Source: Latrodectus hesperus (lineage: Eukaryota > Arthropoda > Arachnida > Araneae > Theridiidae). From it: DNA of 64,000 nucleotides. A program made the translations under genes and the position numbers. The stretch spans positions 88,248,199 to 88,312,198 of the forward strand of contig CM075857.1 in the NCBI GenBank assembly GCA_037975125.1, given 5' to 3'. Positions within the stretch are counted from its first letter, which is position 1. Every line of letters starts with the position of its first letter. Positions 45,858 through 58,451 of the stretch are shown here, piece by piece. The notes under the pieces are model-generated. The model was not told the DNA's origin. It saw nothing but the letters and a program-made list of their open reading frames with translations, and searched no databases.

Positions 45858-46125
45858 TATAGTTATATACCGGGAAGAACGAAATTAGGGAATATCGACA
45901 TCCATCAGTCAATGTCAACTCATGCCAAATACTTCGGTGAAAGTTCGAATATTTTACTACATTCCTTTCCAGGCCACTCAACGGTGTATGTTGATAAAAG
46001 CTGGTACACTGTGGTGGAAATCAAAGAGAGGAACCGTTGTCAGCAAAGAAGCTACAGGCTGTCTCCTGTTAAATCCTTTCTTTTGCTGGTGATCATTCAG
46101 TTTTGTCAGACAAGCAAGGTTTGAT
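45858..46125. other. Less AT-rich island of unknown origin
   Basis: The segment has mixed composition, unlike its surroundings, and open frames on both strands. The plus frame includes [20 protein letters not shown]. The minus frame includes [20 protein letters not shown]. Neither is recognised, and neither has a start or stop in a persuasive place. It could be an old exon or transposon fragment. Confidence 0.3.
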
Positions 46126-46619
46126 ATTGCAGGAACAACTTTTTTCTACTTTTTTTCTGAAACCCTAATTTATATTTAAAGATAGTGCAATAATGCAAAT
46201 GATTTTGCAATATCTTTTTCTTGAAAAGTTAAATTCATTATCTGTGGGGAAACGTAACGATAATTTTTTTAGTAAAATAACTTAACTCTAAAATAATTTT
46301 TGAAGTGTTTTTAGCAAAAAATAAGTTCAACACTCCTTTGTACTACAGACGATGGAAACGTTTTGGCATTTTAAAATTAATAAATAATGAAAATGTATTG
46401 TACTATTAAAGCTAGGAGAAACGAATGTATAGTAATATATTACCTATGAGGAATTTTTCAATATATTGATTGAAATTCGCAATAGAATTGGTCTCGGAGG
46501 AAGAACATGTATGTTTAAAGAGTGTCAAGTTAAATACAAAACTTCACATTAATTAAAAATATTACATATGAAATTGTAATTCCAATAGTGTCAAATAAAA
46601 CTCTGTGCAATTAAGAAAT
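46126..46619. other. AT-rich sequence upstream of the integrase fossil
   Basis: Probably includes the decayed 5' part of the integrase element, but nothing is recognisable. Confidence 0.3.
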
Positions 46620-47659
46620 GTAATGCTGTGAAATCAATGGTCATTTCGGAGTTAGACTCAAGATATTCGTATGATACATTTGCATACAAGCAGAGATGGC
46701 AAATACAATTTCATAATATTTTATCAAGACCATTTAACTAAGTTTGTCCAGCTACGAATTCTAAAAACTAAGAGAGGATGAATAAGAAACTAAGAAGTAG
46801 TGATAGTGAAAATTTTTTCAAAACTAAGAAGTTATGTTCATATTCTTCCAGTATTTTTAATGTTAGGTTTTCTATCTATATTGTGTAATCAGGTAATGGC
46901 AGATAATTCAATGATCAAGTCTACGAAATAGGCTCTATGGGAAACATAGAGCATGTTTTGGATATGGCTTGATTTACTAACTTGAAGATATTAAGATAGT
47001 TAATGGACAGTCATCACAGTCAAATACACAGCATAGTTGAAAGTGCCAAATATGTATGAACAATAGCGATACAAATAAATGGTCAGATGGATTACACTAT
47101 GTTCAAACATCCAAGGACACAAATACCAGGTAGCAATCATTGTGAAACCAAAACTATTTCTGAAAACTATTTGAACCCTGATCATATCAAAAAATATATT
47201 CAAAAAGAAAAATATTGAAGCTGACCTGTAATCAACCATGACGTCACATCAAGTTCTCACTAAAAACATGAATTAATTTCTACAAAACGTGGCCGTGAAA
47301 GAGAATTTTCTAGGTAGCAATTAAAATATTAAAAACTTCACAAAAGCAATTTTCTACTCAAATACTGTGATACTGTACGAATACAAGCACCTGATGTTGA
47401 CCGTGGTCGTACAGATAAGCGAAACGTGTTAAAGGTTGTTATTGGAATAGAGGACTCCAACTTCTGTAAACTGCAAATAAAAATGGCTCCCACAAACAAT
47501 TTTGCACACGCAATCTGTTTGTAATTTGTAAAGAAAAGTTACTTTACACAGATGAGATTTCTTCGCAAGAAATATTGCTGAGAAAAGTGACTACTTCAAA
47601 AAGTGGAAAACAAGACATGCTGTCATTTCAAAAAGTTGTGTTCCACAAATGTATGCATC
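46620..47659 (+). pseudogene. Integrase (rve) fossil of a GIN/KRBA2-type element, 5' part
   Basis: Plus-strand frames read NAVKSMVISELDSR, then DGKYNFIIFYQDHLTKFVQL (46696-46755), a hallmark of the integrase of KRBA2-like proteins. A QSDNGREF-like motif follows as SGNGR*FNDQVYE near 46890-46925, where the second catalytic Asp appears as Gly. HHSQIHSIVESAK near 47012-47050 keeps the third acidic residue. NNSDTNKWSDGLHYVQ comes next, and then, near 47375, APDVDRGRTDKRNV. A Cys-rich end, CHFKKLCSTNVCICKS, lies at 47618-47669. An rve integrase inserts DNA copies of its element. Many stops and frame changes make it dead. The gene is interrupted by a SINE and resumes after it. KRBA2 and GIN1 are named only as the nearest relatives I recall. 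Confidence 0.75.
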
Positions 47660-47672
47660 TGTAAAAGTGTAG
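47660..47672 (+). repeat. Target-site duplication, left copy
   Basis: TGTAAAAGTGTAG, matching the right copy at 47862-47874 with one difference. Confidence 0.85.
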
Positions 47673-47861
47673 GTTTGGTTTGGTTGGGGTTGGGTTGTCG
47701 CTCAACTGTAATTTTTTGCACACAAGGGCTAATTAGACCGGAACCTAACGGTTTAAAATGGATTCCGAACCACTACAAACATCCATTCCCAAAGTGGGAT
47801 TCGAACCCACGAACTGTTGAACCGAAGGCAAGAGCGCTAATCATTCGGCTGCCAGCTCGGC
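47673..47861 (-). repeat. tRNA-derived SINE, 189 bp, inserted in the integrase fossil
   Basis: On the minus strand the head starts GCCGAGCTGGCAGCCG at 47861. It has a box A-like TGGCAGCCGAATGATTAGCG and a perfect B-box GGTTCGAATCC, flanked by GTGGG / CCCAC forming the T arm. The anticodon arm does not fold well, so it is a tRNA-derived head and not a tRNA gene. The body contains GTTCGGAATCC and TTAGGTTCCGGTCTAATTAG, and ends in a C/A-rich tail (CAACCCAACCCCAACCAAAC). Thirteen-base target duplications flank it. Such elements are copied by a LINE reverse transcriptase and transcribed by RNA polymerase III. Confidence 0.88.
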
Positions 47862-47874
47862 TGTAGAAGTGTAG
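47862..47874 (+). repeat. Target-site duplication, right copy
   Basis: TGTAGAAGTGTAG, one base different from 47660-47672. Confidence 0.85.
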
Positions 47875-47920
47875 AATCCTGGTACATTTCAAATTGTCAT
47901 AATAACATAAGTTGTTTTCA
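47867..47920 (+). pseudogene. Integrase-element fossil, C-terminal remnant after the SINE
   Basis: Reading resumes as KSVESWYISNCHNN, comparable to the conserved Cys-rich end (C-x-C...CNSKCHN type) of KRBA2-like proteins. With the SINE and one target duplicate removed, it joins directly to the CICKS end of the 5' part. This supports the insertion model. Confidence 0.6.
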
Positions 47921-48316
<396 letters not shown>

Positions 48317-51300
48317 CAAAAATTGACTTTCTAAGAATATTATAGAAATAAATTGATATATGGATAAAAGATTTTAAATATCCTATTAAAATTTGTCTTT
48401 TTTTAAAAAAACATGTTGTTCATAAGTAAATTAAAGTTTTAATCTTAATTGAAAATATTCGTGATATAGTTGTTGACATTTTATTCAATTAATATAAAAT
48501 AATTTGAAAATGAATACTTGTAAATAATTTTTGGAATTAATGATAGTTACGTTGGCTTAAAACAGGAATGGACAAGATAGTGTACGTGAGTAAAAAAAGC
48601 AGAAAGAGAAATCAGTGTCTGTACTAACAAACGTTACAGAATCAGTAAACGTAAGAAAATCTGAATCATTTGGAATTAGCAAGAATCATTAAACTAACTA
48701 ACATTTCTTACTAGAAACACAAAACGTAGCATCTATCACTGAAAAATACTTTTCTTTCTGTTTCATATTTTTTGTATTTAGGGATATTTTGATTTTGTAT
48801 GATTCATATTTACCTTAAATTTATCAGTTAGATTTAATTTTATAATGATAACTGAAAATATTTACCATTTTATACAATTGCATATTTTTTAAATTAAAAG
48901 TTAAGGAAAAAAAATTTATTTTGAATCCAATATAATTGTAAAAAAATTCATTCCTTATTGAAATGAATTAATTCATTTTAAAATTTATTTATAAAAATGG
49001 CAGACAATGTTCATATTCGATATTAAGCAATTCGAAATTTTATATTTATTTCAAGAAGTTAGCTGTTTGAAAAGGAATAATAGTTTTGGAATGATTCTAC
49101 TATTTGTTTTAATTAGGAAAAATGCAAAACAATGTTCGTAATTTGTAATATTGATTTATAAGTAGTTAAAATTATTATTTTAAATAAATAACAACTGTAA
49201 ACGTTTTCCATATAAATGTTCTTTAAGATATATAGAAAAATATAATGATTTTAGATTCGGAATTTAAAAATTGAGTTTAAAATGTTTGATGGAAAATTAT
49301 AGAGCAAAGCTTAAAAATAATCATTTTAAAAAGAATATTTAAATAAATTCTCTGCCTCTTGGTACTGGTATTTTAAATATTCTTTTAAAAAATAAAAAAT
49401 AATATGTGTAAATAATAATTTAATGCAAATATTCGTTCAACAAAACATAGTGTTTCTTAAAAATATGCAAAAATTGCTTCAAAATAATTGCTGTAAGTGC
49501 GTCAAAATAGAATTGATACTGCTGTGAAATATTTTGAATATTCAAAGTAATATAATTTAAAATTAAACTGCAAATTTAAAACATAATCTTCAAACATTAT
49601 TATAACCACCCACAATATTTCTACAAAAGTTACCAAATAAGTTTAAAATTATTCTTACATCATATATATTTTTTGCAATAAACTTGAAAATTAAATATCT
49701 AAAACATGCAAAACATTTAGTGGTTTCATTTGGATGAAAAACACGTAGCAAATGTAAATGTAATATGACAATCAGTTTTAAAGACAAAAATATGGAAACT
49801 TTTTATTATTTTTGAATTTTCGTATCCCGTAAATCCAATTTTTCGAATATGGTTTTGGATACATTGTCTAGACACAACAAATTCATAATTTATAATGTTT
49901 GCATACTTCCTAACAAATAGTAAACATATATTTGAATATAAAAATTCTGTAGAAATGTATGATTAGAGATATATTATCTAATCTGAGGAGATAAACTATC
50001 CCTATACATATGTCAAATGTTTTCAAAATTCAAATTATAATAATAGAAATTTATAAACATACAATTTAAAGTTGAGAAATATGTTAATTTTATTAACAAA
50101 ATTGTGACAAGTTAAATTGTCGTCAAAGCAAACAAATCATAATTTTGATTATCTTTTGTCTATGATAAATATTATTTATTATATGCAGTTTAGCATTTTA
50201 ATGTTAAAAACCAATATAGGTTTTTGAGAGTTTGTTAAAATATAGATTTTTTTCTGATTTAAAAGTCATGCAAAGCTTGTTGGAAATTGAAACAGAAACT
50301 TTAAATAATATTAAAATAAAGTTTCCAATCGGCGCAGTTCAGTATCTAATGTAATTAGTCCGTTTTTAAGGAGTTCCAGCAAAACATTTCTGATCTACAG
50401 TAACTACTAAATTTATTTAAATAATTTAATATAGAGGAAATTGGAATAATTAATTAATTCAAAATCCAGATTTCATGTAATTAATAGGAATGAGAGTATG
50501 AGTATGTTCAAATAAAAAGTTGGATGATAAAAAACATTTTTCTTCACTTTATTTCATATGATAAATAAAAACATAAATAATTATTTATATTTTGCGAAAG
50601 CTTAAAGTTGAATATTAAGACTAAATGCTTGTAAAATGTAATTTTTTATTTAAGCAAATGTTAAGTGGTAAATTATGTATTTCCATTTATCAGAATTATA
50701 GCACATATTGTTAATATTGTTAATCTCTTACAAATTTATATTTTAAGAACAACAGCAAGTCAATCAACTTAATTTTAAAATTGAACCAGCCAAGATTACC
50801 CAAAGTAAGCAAAAAATAGCTTTCATAAATATTTGCTTTACTTTTTTCTCACAATTAAGCAATTGGTCTGTTTTAATTACTTTGTTTACTTTCTTTGTTT
50901 CTTTACACTTTACAAAATCTTGTGTACAAAATATTAACAAGGAATGATTTTCACTAAGAGAAAAACTTTTGGAAGTACTGGTTGAATTATTTCCGTGCTA
51001 TCCAATGTATTGAAAAAAAACTAAATTTTAAAGCCTATAATATAAAGAAGAAAATCAATAAGATTTCGTTGAAGATAATCAAACAATAACTGAAATTTTT
51101 AATTAAAAATTGTTAATTTCATACCGGACTAATTCTGAACTGTTTTTTGTGTGAGTTACATACTGTTTATAGTGGATTTCATTATGTTTTTTTCACTCTT
51201 CTTTATTTGTATTATTACTTAATGATAAGTTTTATGAGGAATAAACTTTGTTAAATATTATTATGATAATGCATTATTTCCTAATTTTTCAAAACAGCTA

Positions 51301-54300
51301 TGAAGTATAATATATTTTATAAGGAACTGTATGTTTTCACGGAATTATTTATCTAAAGTTCATTTACATATAAAATAATTAGAAAAAATAAAGCTTAGAA
51401 ATTTATTCAAATTTAATTATTTATTTAAAAAATGGTTGATATAATATCAAATATCAATTCTTTCTTGATTACACTTTATTTTATTTTATGGTTGTAACAC
51501 AATAAAGGGTCTGTTGTGAGGTGAAATAAAAAAAATGAAAACAACAAAAATATATTGTAATTTAAGTATTATATATACTTAAGATAAATATTCTTAAATT
51601 TAGAGGTATTGCTAATATTTTTATACTTTTCAATTTAAAAAGATTTAACTCTACTTTATCATTTTAGTATGTTTGGAATTCAGTTGAATAATTAAATTTC
51701 ATATACATGTGTATTTGATTTTTTAATAATGTCAAAAATGTATCACTTGTGTTAGAATTTAGCTTTCATGAAGAACAGTGAAGACAGTGACACCAATTCT
51801 AATGCTTACAATAATTATAAAAATGGAAAAGAAAATATACCAATAATTAAAATTATTTTTCTTAATTTCTCATAGCTGAAAAAACATTTGTGCCGATGAT
51901 ATTATATTTGAAGTGCCAATTTTCATATATCCATTATTTTACGTAGTGTTACAAATGATCAGAATTCTAGAATTTACTTTAACAAAATTCATTATTAATC
52001 AATAATTTCATGACGATATTTATTTTCGCATAAGATGGCTACTGTGATGTAATTTTTCTTTTATTTACTAAAAGATTAGTACAGAATAAAGAGGAACGTT
52101 AAGAAGACTGGATTAAAAACAAAGTTCAAAAAATGTTGCCGAAATAATTTTCAATCATCTGACAATAGATTAAAATGATATATTTTCCATTTTCCATAGT
52201 ATTTTTGAGATAAACTTTTTGATGAATAAATAAATAAAAATATTGTCTGATTGTAGCGTTGTAAATACCTACATATTTAAAATTAATGAAACTCATTATT
52301 TTGTCTTAAGAATTCTCAAAGAATTAAAATTTATTTAATTTGGTATATACTGTGAACATTTCATTAAATAAAAAACATTTATATTTCACTTTTAAACAAT
52401 ATCTTGACAGAAATAATGATTTTATAAAAATTTTCATGCAACAAAAGACAATCAGTGCTGTGCATAAATCAGTAAATAAAAAATGCATTATTTATATTTT
52501 AGATATATTATCCAAGGCATGTGCATGATATAGATCTATGATTATTTATAATGTTAAATTATCATAGGCAAACAAGTAAAAGCTCTTACATCGTAGACTA
52601 TGTTTTAAATTAAAGAATGCCATTATATATTACACATCTTTTTATTTACAGTATTAAGAAAGTTACTCATTATTTATTTATTACCATATATTTTAAATTA
52701 TGAAATGTTTATAAGTTATTTAGTTAATATTTAAATAATGTGATTAAAAACTTAAAAATTTATTTTATATTAATTCAGTCTTGCAAATACATATTTAAAA
52801 TAAAGTTATTTAATATAGTATTGCATGAGATTTTTGTTTAAATATGCGAATATAAATTTTTTTATTAAAGAGTTATCATATTTTAGAGAAAGCATAATAT
52901 GTTTTCTAGTATTCAAAATCACTTGGAAGTTGTTTTAATCATATGCTCATATAAATTATTTCACTTAATTTAATTTTTTTAAATCATATTTTTGCTGTTG
53001 AATAAATCATTTTTATTTAATTCATGATAATTTATGCTTGAAATTGTGCAGTTGATGAAATAATAAATTTTGATAAATGCAAATATTTCCACTGTTTTCT
53101 ACCACTTGTTTCAAATTTTGGCTCAAATCAGTGTTCGATTTTTTTAATTTATTTTTTATTTTATTTTATTTTATTTCATTTTCATGTCCCGTCATATTAT
53201 TATTATTTTTTTTTTGTAAATGTAAAGCAAGAGTTTTCCTGTTTGGAGTTTTAAATCATAATGAATTTATACTAAATATCATGAAATTAAAATTAATTAT
53301 AGGCAATATAATTTTGCGTAATATCACTCTAGAAATCTGTGGATAAGCTTTAAGTATTTAATTTAATAGTTTGTGTTAATAATTTTATAACACGAATAAT
53401 TTATAAATATACTTATAAAAATGAAGTCTTATGAAATATACTTACGTTGATATTTTAAGTATTTAATATGTAGTACATAAAATAGTGTAATTATTATTAT
53501 ATTATTATATATTTGTTAAAATACTAAAGATTTATTGTTAGGAAAATTCTGCATGAGAAATTCACATCAATTTTATCTTACAAGACAAATTTTATAAAAT
53601 ATTTGACTTATTTTGTACATTTTAAGTAATTTTATAAAAATTTAAAAAGTTTTTGTATGTTTAACAGAATATTTTAATTTTACTTCAAAATAGTTTTGAT
53701 TCAGTTCCAATTAATAATTAATCCATTACATATTTTAAATAATTTTTTCTGTTAATTCTTATTTTAATATAAAAATTAAGTCTTAAAGTTATATTTATTT
53801 ATGAAATTTACTGCTGAGAAATTTTCATTTTAATTTTCCATTTTCCTTTTAACCTTAATATATTTATGTCGTATATTTTATGAACGTTATTTCTTTGTCA
53901 AAAATTATACTTTAGTATATATCTACATGCAATTTAAATAATAATGAAGTTGATTTTTTCATGAAATTTCCTTTATTTTGCACAGATTCATTGGAAGACT
54001 CCATATTATGATAATATTTTATTGTTGAAATCAAAGCAAGCGTCTTCTGCTAGAAAAGAAAGTAAGGATTCTTAAATTTTACGCTAAGTGTATTTTTTTA
54101 ATGAAGAAATCATGAGATACGAATGAATTGATCTTTTATGTAATTTACTATAATTCTTTTTTAAAAAATATCGATGTTAATAGATATTGTACATTTCCAA
54201 ACAATAAAGTCTTCCGTAAATTGGAATTTTTAACGATACAAAATTTTCCTGAATACATTTTTATACAAATTTTTTTCTAAAATTGTAGAAAGAGTAATGA

Positions 54301-56312
54301 TTCAAAAAGTTTTTCTGTTTTTTTACTGTATTGATGAAATAAAACATAAGCATTGTGTTCAATTTAACATCATGATAATGACGAAAATAAAAACATTCAT
54401 AATACCTGATTTATATTTAACGTTATTATCATAAGTAATATAGTTTTTATTTTTAACTAGAAATATATACTATCGAAAATAAAATATTCAAAATCCTCCC
54501 TCTTTTGTAAAAACAACTTTGAATTTAAGAAATGAATCTCATTTGTATGCATGCAATTATATTTTTTCAAAATTTCACATAATAATCCTATTATTTATTA
54601 TATATTTTGTTCATACTTCGTTTCTTAATTCTTCATTATCTCTTCTTTTCTTCTAAATTAATATAAAATCTATACATCTTTTAATTTTACTTCACGTTTT
54701 AGAGAATGTTACATTGCACATAGATAATTCTTGAAATTAAAAAATAAACTCAACTTTATACAAAAAAACAAAAATGATAAATATCAGTTGGGGAAAGAAT
54801 TTAGTCACCAATTCGCTTTAAATATTATGATAATTAACCTGAAATTTATATAAATAGTTCCAACCTATCATTTAACCAACCTATCATAATGTCTCTAACG
54901 TATTTATTAAGTACTGACCAAATTAATAATTTTTACAATTTTCAATACAATTAATGTAATTCTAAAATGTTTTAATCAAACTGGAATTTTTTTCATTTTA
55001 AAGAAGTAACAGATTTAAGTAAATCGTATTCTTAGAAAAAGCACGATATAAAATTTTGTAGTACATTTACATTAAAAAATTTCAAAATGTTTTTAAATTT
55101 CTCTATGTAATTAACTTAAGCAAGAACAAAATTGTAAATATTTCTTTACGGAAGTAGATATGTAAACGTAATGTGTGATGTGGAAATGTGGAATTTTTCT
55201 AAAGAAGACTTGTTAAAAATGTAATAAATTCTATTAATTATTCTCTCGGGACATGAAAATGTGAACATGAATGAAGTATATAAATGAAAAATTAATATGT
55301 TAACAAGTTTTCCTCAACAATTTGGTCAATTCGTTTCCTCAAAAAATATTCTAATTTATGATAAATTGCTTTATACAATGAACCAATAACATTGTATAAT
55401 ACCTTTAAGTATAAATAACAAATAAATGAGTTACAAAAATAACTATTTTTTCCTAAAATGTTATACCTTAATAAATTCGTAACACTCCTTCAAATTCCAC
55501 ATAAAAATTTCCGTTGTAGATGCTTAAATTTAAAAAAAAAAACTGCGCTACAAAAAATTTGTTAACATATGAAAGTAAACTTACCTTAAAATTGGAAAAG
55601 ATGGAAATACACTTAAAATACTATAACGAAGCCATTTCCTGTAGCTTAAAGTGTAAGGTAAAAGAGAGAAAATAAACTTTATCTCACACGCATACATAAA
55701 TATTTGCGCTAACGATACAATTTCCAGTCTTCATAAAATGTAAATAAATTTCATAGGGATCAGTAAAGGTTATGAATTTTAATAGTGTCAAGTAAATTTT
55801 GATGTGAATTATGAGGACAGTAACCGCACTTCGTATATTTCACAGCAAAGAATCTGAAGTATTTTTCGTTGGACAAGTCGTTTAAGATGTTTTCATGTTT
55901 GTTGTGATGTCTTAGTTGAATTATGCCACAGAAAATGGTATTGTAAAATTGTTGGAATGAACTCGTGAAATTAATTACATTTCTCATGCATAGTTCGTGA
56001 TTTGTCTTAATGCACTACTTAACTCAATTGAAGCATGTTTAATTAAATGTAGTATGATTTTGAAAATTAGAACATGCTAAATTAATGAATTTTTTAGTTT
56101 CAATCTTCTAAAATTCAAAATATTTAAAGACAATTCCAGCATTTTAGGAAATTATTTTAATAATTTAATTGAAAGTAAAAAGTTGTAATTATTAGTATGT
56201 TTTGTGTATATTAATTAGACCTGTTTGCTTAATTGAAGCTATAGAAAATTGAATGTATTGTCTTAGAATGAATATTCTAATAGAAAATAAACTTGTGAAA
56301 AATATTTCAACA
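48317..56312. other. AT-rich intergenic DNA
   Basis: Eight kilobases without a recognisable gene, transposon or RNA. Open frames at 49590-49787, 52340-52528, 53077-53346 and 55760-55987 show the I/F/Y/N/K bias of noncoding AT-rich DNA. Confidence 0.5.
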
Positions 56313-56314
56313 TA

Positions 56315-57094
56315 CAGGGTGATCTTTTTTAATGTCACAGTGTTTGGAGCACCCTGTAGCGCGATCTAATAGCTGGAATGGCACTAAACTTGGTATTCTG
56401 ACTAATCAAGACACGGGAAAAATGATTCCGTGAAAAAAAATTTTAGTTCCAAAAATCACCGCTATGTAATTTTGTAGCGCTTTACAATGTATAAAATGTG
56501 AGAAATTTATATACTGACACATACAATCGTACAATTAAATTATTAATGTTTATTTATTACATTAACTTCCCCGGTGAGGAATTAGATCACATTCCATGTG
56601 AGCTCCGTTCTCAGAAATAACACCGTGCATTCTGTGCACAATGTTCTCCTCAGCCGTACGTAACCTATCACGAGGAGTATTCCGCACTGTCTTTGTTATG
56701 TTGTCCTTTAGAATAGACAAACTTGATACTCCACCAACATAAACACACGTTCCGGTAACGTGAGAGGTATGGCCACTGGAGCTCGTTTACTTCAGCTGAG
56801 ATTATTTGTCGGAGCTGTCTACTACTTGCTTTTATAGCCTCTATTATTGGCACTGTCATTGAACAACATTTACATTTTGCTTTGATACCCGTGTTTTATG
56901 CTAATTCTTGTTATTGTAAACTACAGCAGCGCAACAAAATGTCCTTGTGGTGACTTATGAGCTAAAACTTTTTTTACGGAATATTTTTCCCATGTCTTGA
57001 TTAGTCTAAATACCAAGTTTTGTGTCATTTCGTCAATTAGATCTTCGCGCAACAGGACGCTCCAAACACTGTCACTTTAAAAAAGATCGCCCTG
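56315..57094 (-). mobile_element. Internally deleted mariner-type element with long TIRs
   Basis: 780 bp flanked by TA (56313-56314 and 57095-57096). Both ends start CAGGGYGATCTTTTTTAA when read inwards. The TIRs stay alignable for about 150 bp, through AACTTGGTATT..GACTAATCAAGACA and AAAAATGATTCCGTGAAAAAA-like sequence, with indels. The inside keeps only the beginning and the end of a transposase gene on the minus strand. It is therefore a nonautonomous derivative (MITE-like) of a family different from the element at 12726-14336, whose ends read CAGGGTTAGCAAG. Confidence 0.9.
56571..56870 (-). pseudogene. Mariner-type transposase, N- and C-terminal ends joined by deletion
   Basis: The minus strand has an N-terminal-like piece, LPERVFMLVEYQ (about 56770-56735), close to the start of mariner transposases (EERVFMV-type). 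Within about 30 bp it passes into a C-terminal piece, LKDNITKTVRNTPRDRLRTA, then VHRMHGVISENGAHMECDLI, ending at TAA 56573-56571. The DDE core that should lie between is absent, so catalysis is impossible. The C-terminal frame is open for over 40 codons. Confidence 0.75.
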
Positions 57095-57096
57095 TA

Positions 57097-57577
57097 CATA
57101 CCATTCATGGGCAGAAGATATAAGTGACTTTGATAGTTTTAAACTAATTAAAGCAAAAACAGTTTGTAGTGTTTGTGGTTTATCATATCGCGAAATTGAT
57201 GCTTCCTTCTTTCGAATTATCTGATAATAATCTGCAGAACATAGAAACTCTAGCATCAAGATAGTAATATGGTACGCCCTGACAGATAGTTTATTCATGA
57301 ATTACATCCAAGACATTCAGGTTTTACTCATAGCTTTAATAGCTCATTTAGAGCAGTTAGGAATCGCTTGTCAAGGAATGGGCAGTTTGCAAAGTCAGCA
57401 ATTGCCCGTACAATCGATTAGTTGATATTTGCACCAACATGGATATTCTGCTGGAGTGCAATGATTCCTGTTGCTTTGAAAATTCCTTAAAAACCTTTAA
57501 AATTTTTGATTAGCCTAAAATTAGATAAAAATATAGTATTATATTTTCGGATGAATACCTAATTTGTTTACAGTATC
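57097..57577. other. Unassigned sequence between the mariner derivative and the LINE fragment
   Basis: Composition is mixed between 57300 and 57480, with short coding-like pieces on both strands that I cannot assign. It may include the decayed upstream part of the LINE. Confidence 0.3.
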
Positions 57578-57639
57578 ATGATTGTCGCGTCAGAATTAAT
57601 CGTCTTCGTAGAGAACATACTTTGTCAGTTTGCAATTGA

Positions 57640-58451
57640 AACCATTATACTTGAAAAATGTGATAGATCGAAATTTGATACAGGTATCGATTATCTCATG
57701 CTCTTATTAAAAGAATCTTCAACAGTGGTCACTATATTTAAATACTGTAATAATTTCGATGGCGAGCTTGCTGCTATAGTTCAGGCAATTGATAAATTAC
57801 AAAGCATACATAATAAAAAAATTGTTTTCTTTCTTCATTGTTCTTTCGCTTACTAATCTAAATAATAATAATGTACAAGTCCACTCTTGGAGAACGAAGT
57901 GACACAAACTCATTGAAATCAAGGACCGCATTGCTCTTCAATGGATCCCAATCCACTGCGATGTTTTTGAAAATGAGCAGGAAGACAGACTTGCGAAAGC
58001 TGGTTCCCTTATGATCCAGCCAAATCCCCCTTTGCCTTTGCATTACATCAAAAGTGTAATCCTTAATAAAATAAAGTATGACAGAGTTTCCCTTTATGCT
58101 GATGTGGCCATGGACAGGCAATGGAAAACTCTACTTGAAGGGAACAATAAAATCCCTGGCTCCTTACCACGAGCTGTTGGTGTCGCTTGTTTCCGGGTGA
58201 CAACTGGACCTGACTATCTCCAAAGGCATCTGCATCGAATAGGTGTAATGGACTCTGCTCATTGTCCATTGTGCAATCAGGATGATATGGATGCCACTCA
58301 CCTCAAGAACTGTCCTGAAATTTTAGAGATTATCACTGACAACTCTTCTGAGGCTTTTAAAGGATTTTATTCTTGTTTTTAAGCTTGTTTATCTTTTTAT
58401 TGTTCTGCTCGTCGATTAATGACAGAGATGCCGAGGACGGGCGTAGGGTAA
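57640..58451 (+). pseudogene. Non-LTR retrotransposon end: RNase H domain and C-terminus
   Basis: The plus-strand frames read CDRSKFDTG (a DGS-like start), then NNFDGELAAIVQAIDKLQSI with the RNase H Glu (GEL), near 57757-57810. After a frame change, IALQWIPIHCDVFENEQEDR and LAKAGSLM follow (about 57930-58017). The C-terminal part is open from 58011 to a TAA at 58380-58382. It has ACFRVTTGPDYLQRHLHRIG and a CPLCNQDDMDATHLKNC zinc knuckle (C-x2-C-x8-H-x3-C). Beyond that stop the same frame continues to SARRLMTEMPRTGVG and TAA at 58449-58451, which looks like the original end. This is a different family from the fragment at 23290-24450, since the sequences around the knuckle are unlike. The reverse transcriptase is absent. 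Confidence 0.82.

Noticed and set aside
46931..46950. Short hairpin GCTCTATG / CATAGAGC
   Set aside because: Eight-bp arms inside a decayed coding region. No supporting context for a terminator or RNA.
47776..47861. A functional tRNA gene on the minus strand
   Set aside because: The B-box and T arm are fine, but the anticodon arm does not fold and the sequence continues into a SINE body bounded by target duplications.
57077..57298. Minus frame with LSVRAYHITIL, like the C-terminus of bacterial ComM/YifB (possible endosymbiont DNA)
   Set aside because: Similarity is limited to about ten residues, the frame runs into the mariner TIR, and no adjoining ComM sequence could be followed. BLASTX against Rickettsiales would settle it.
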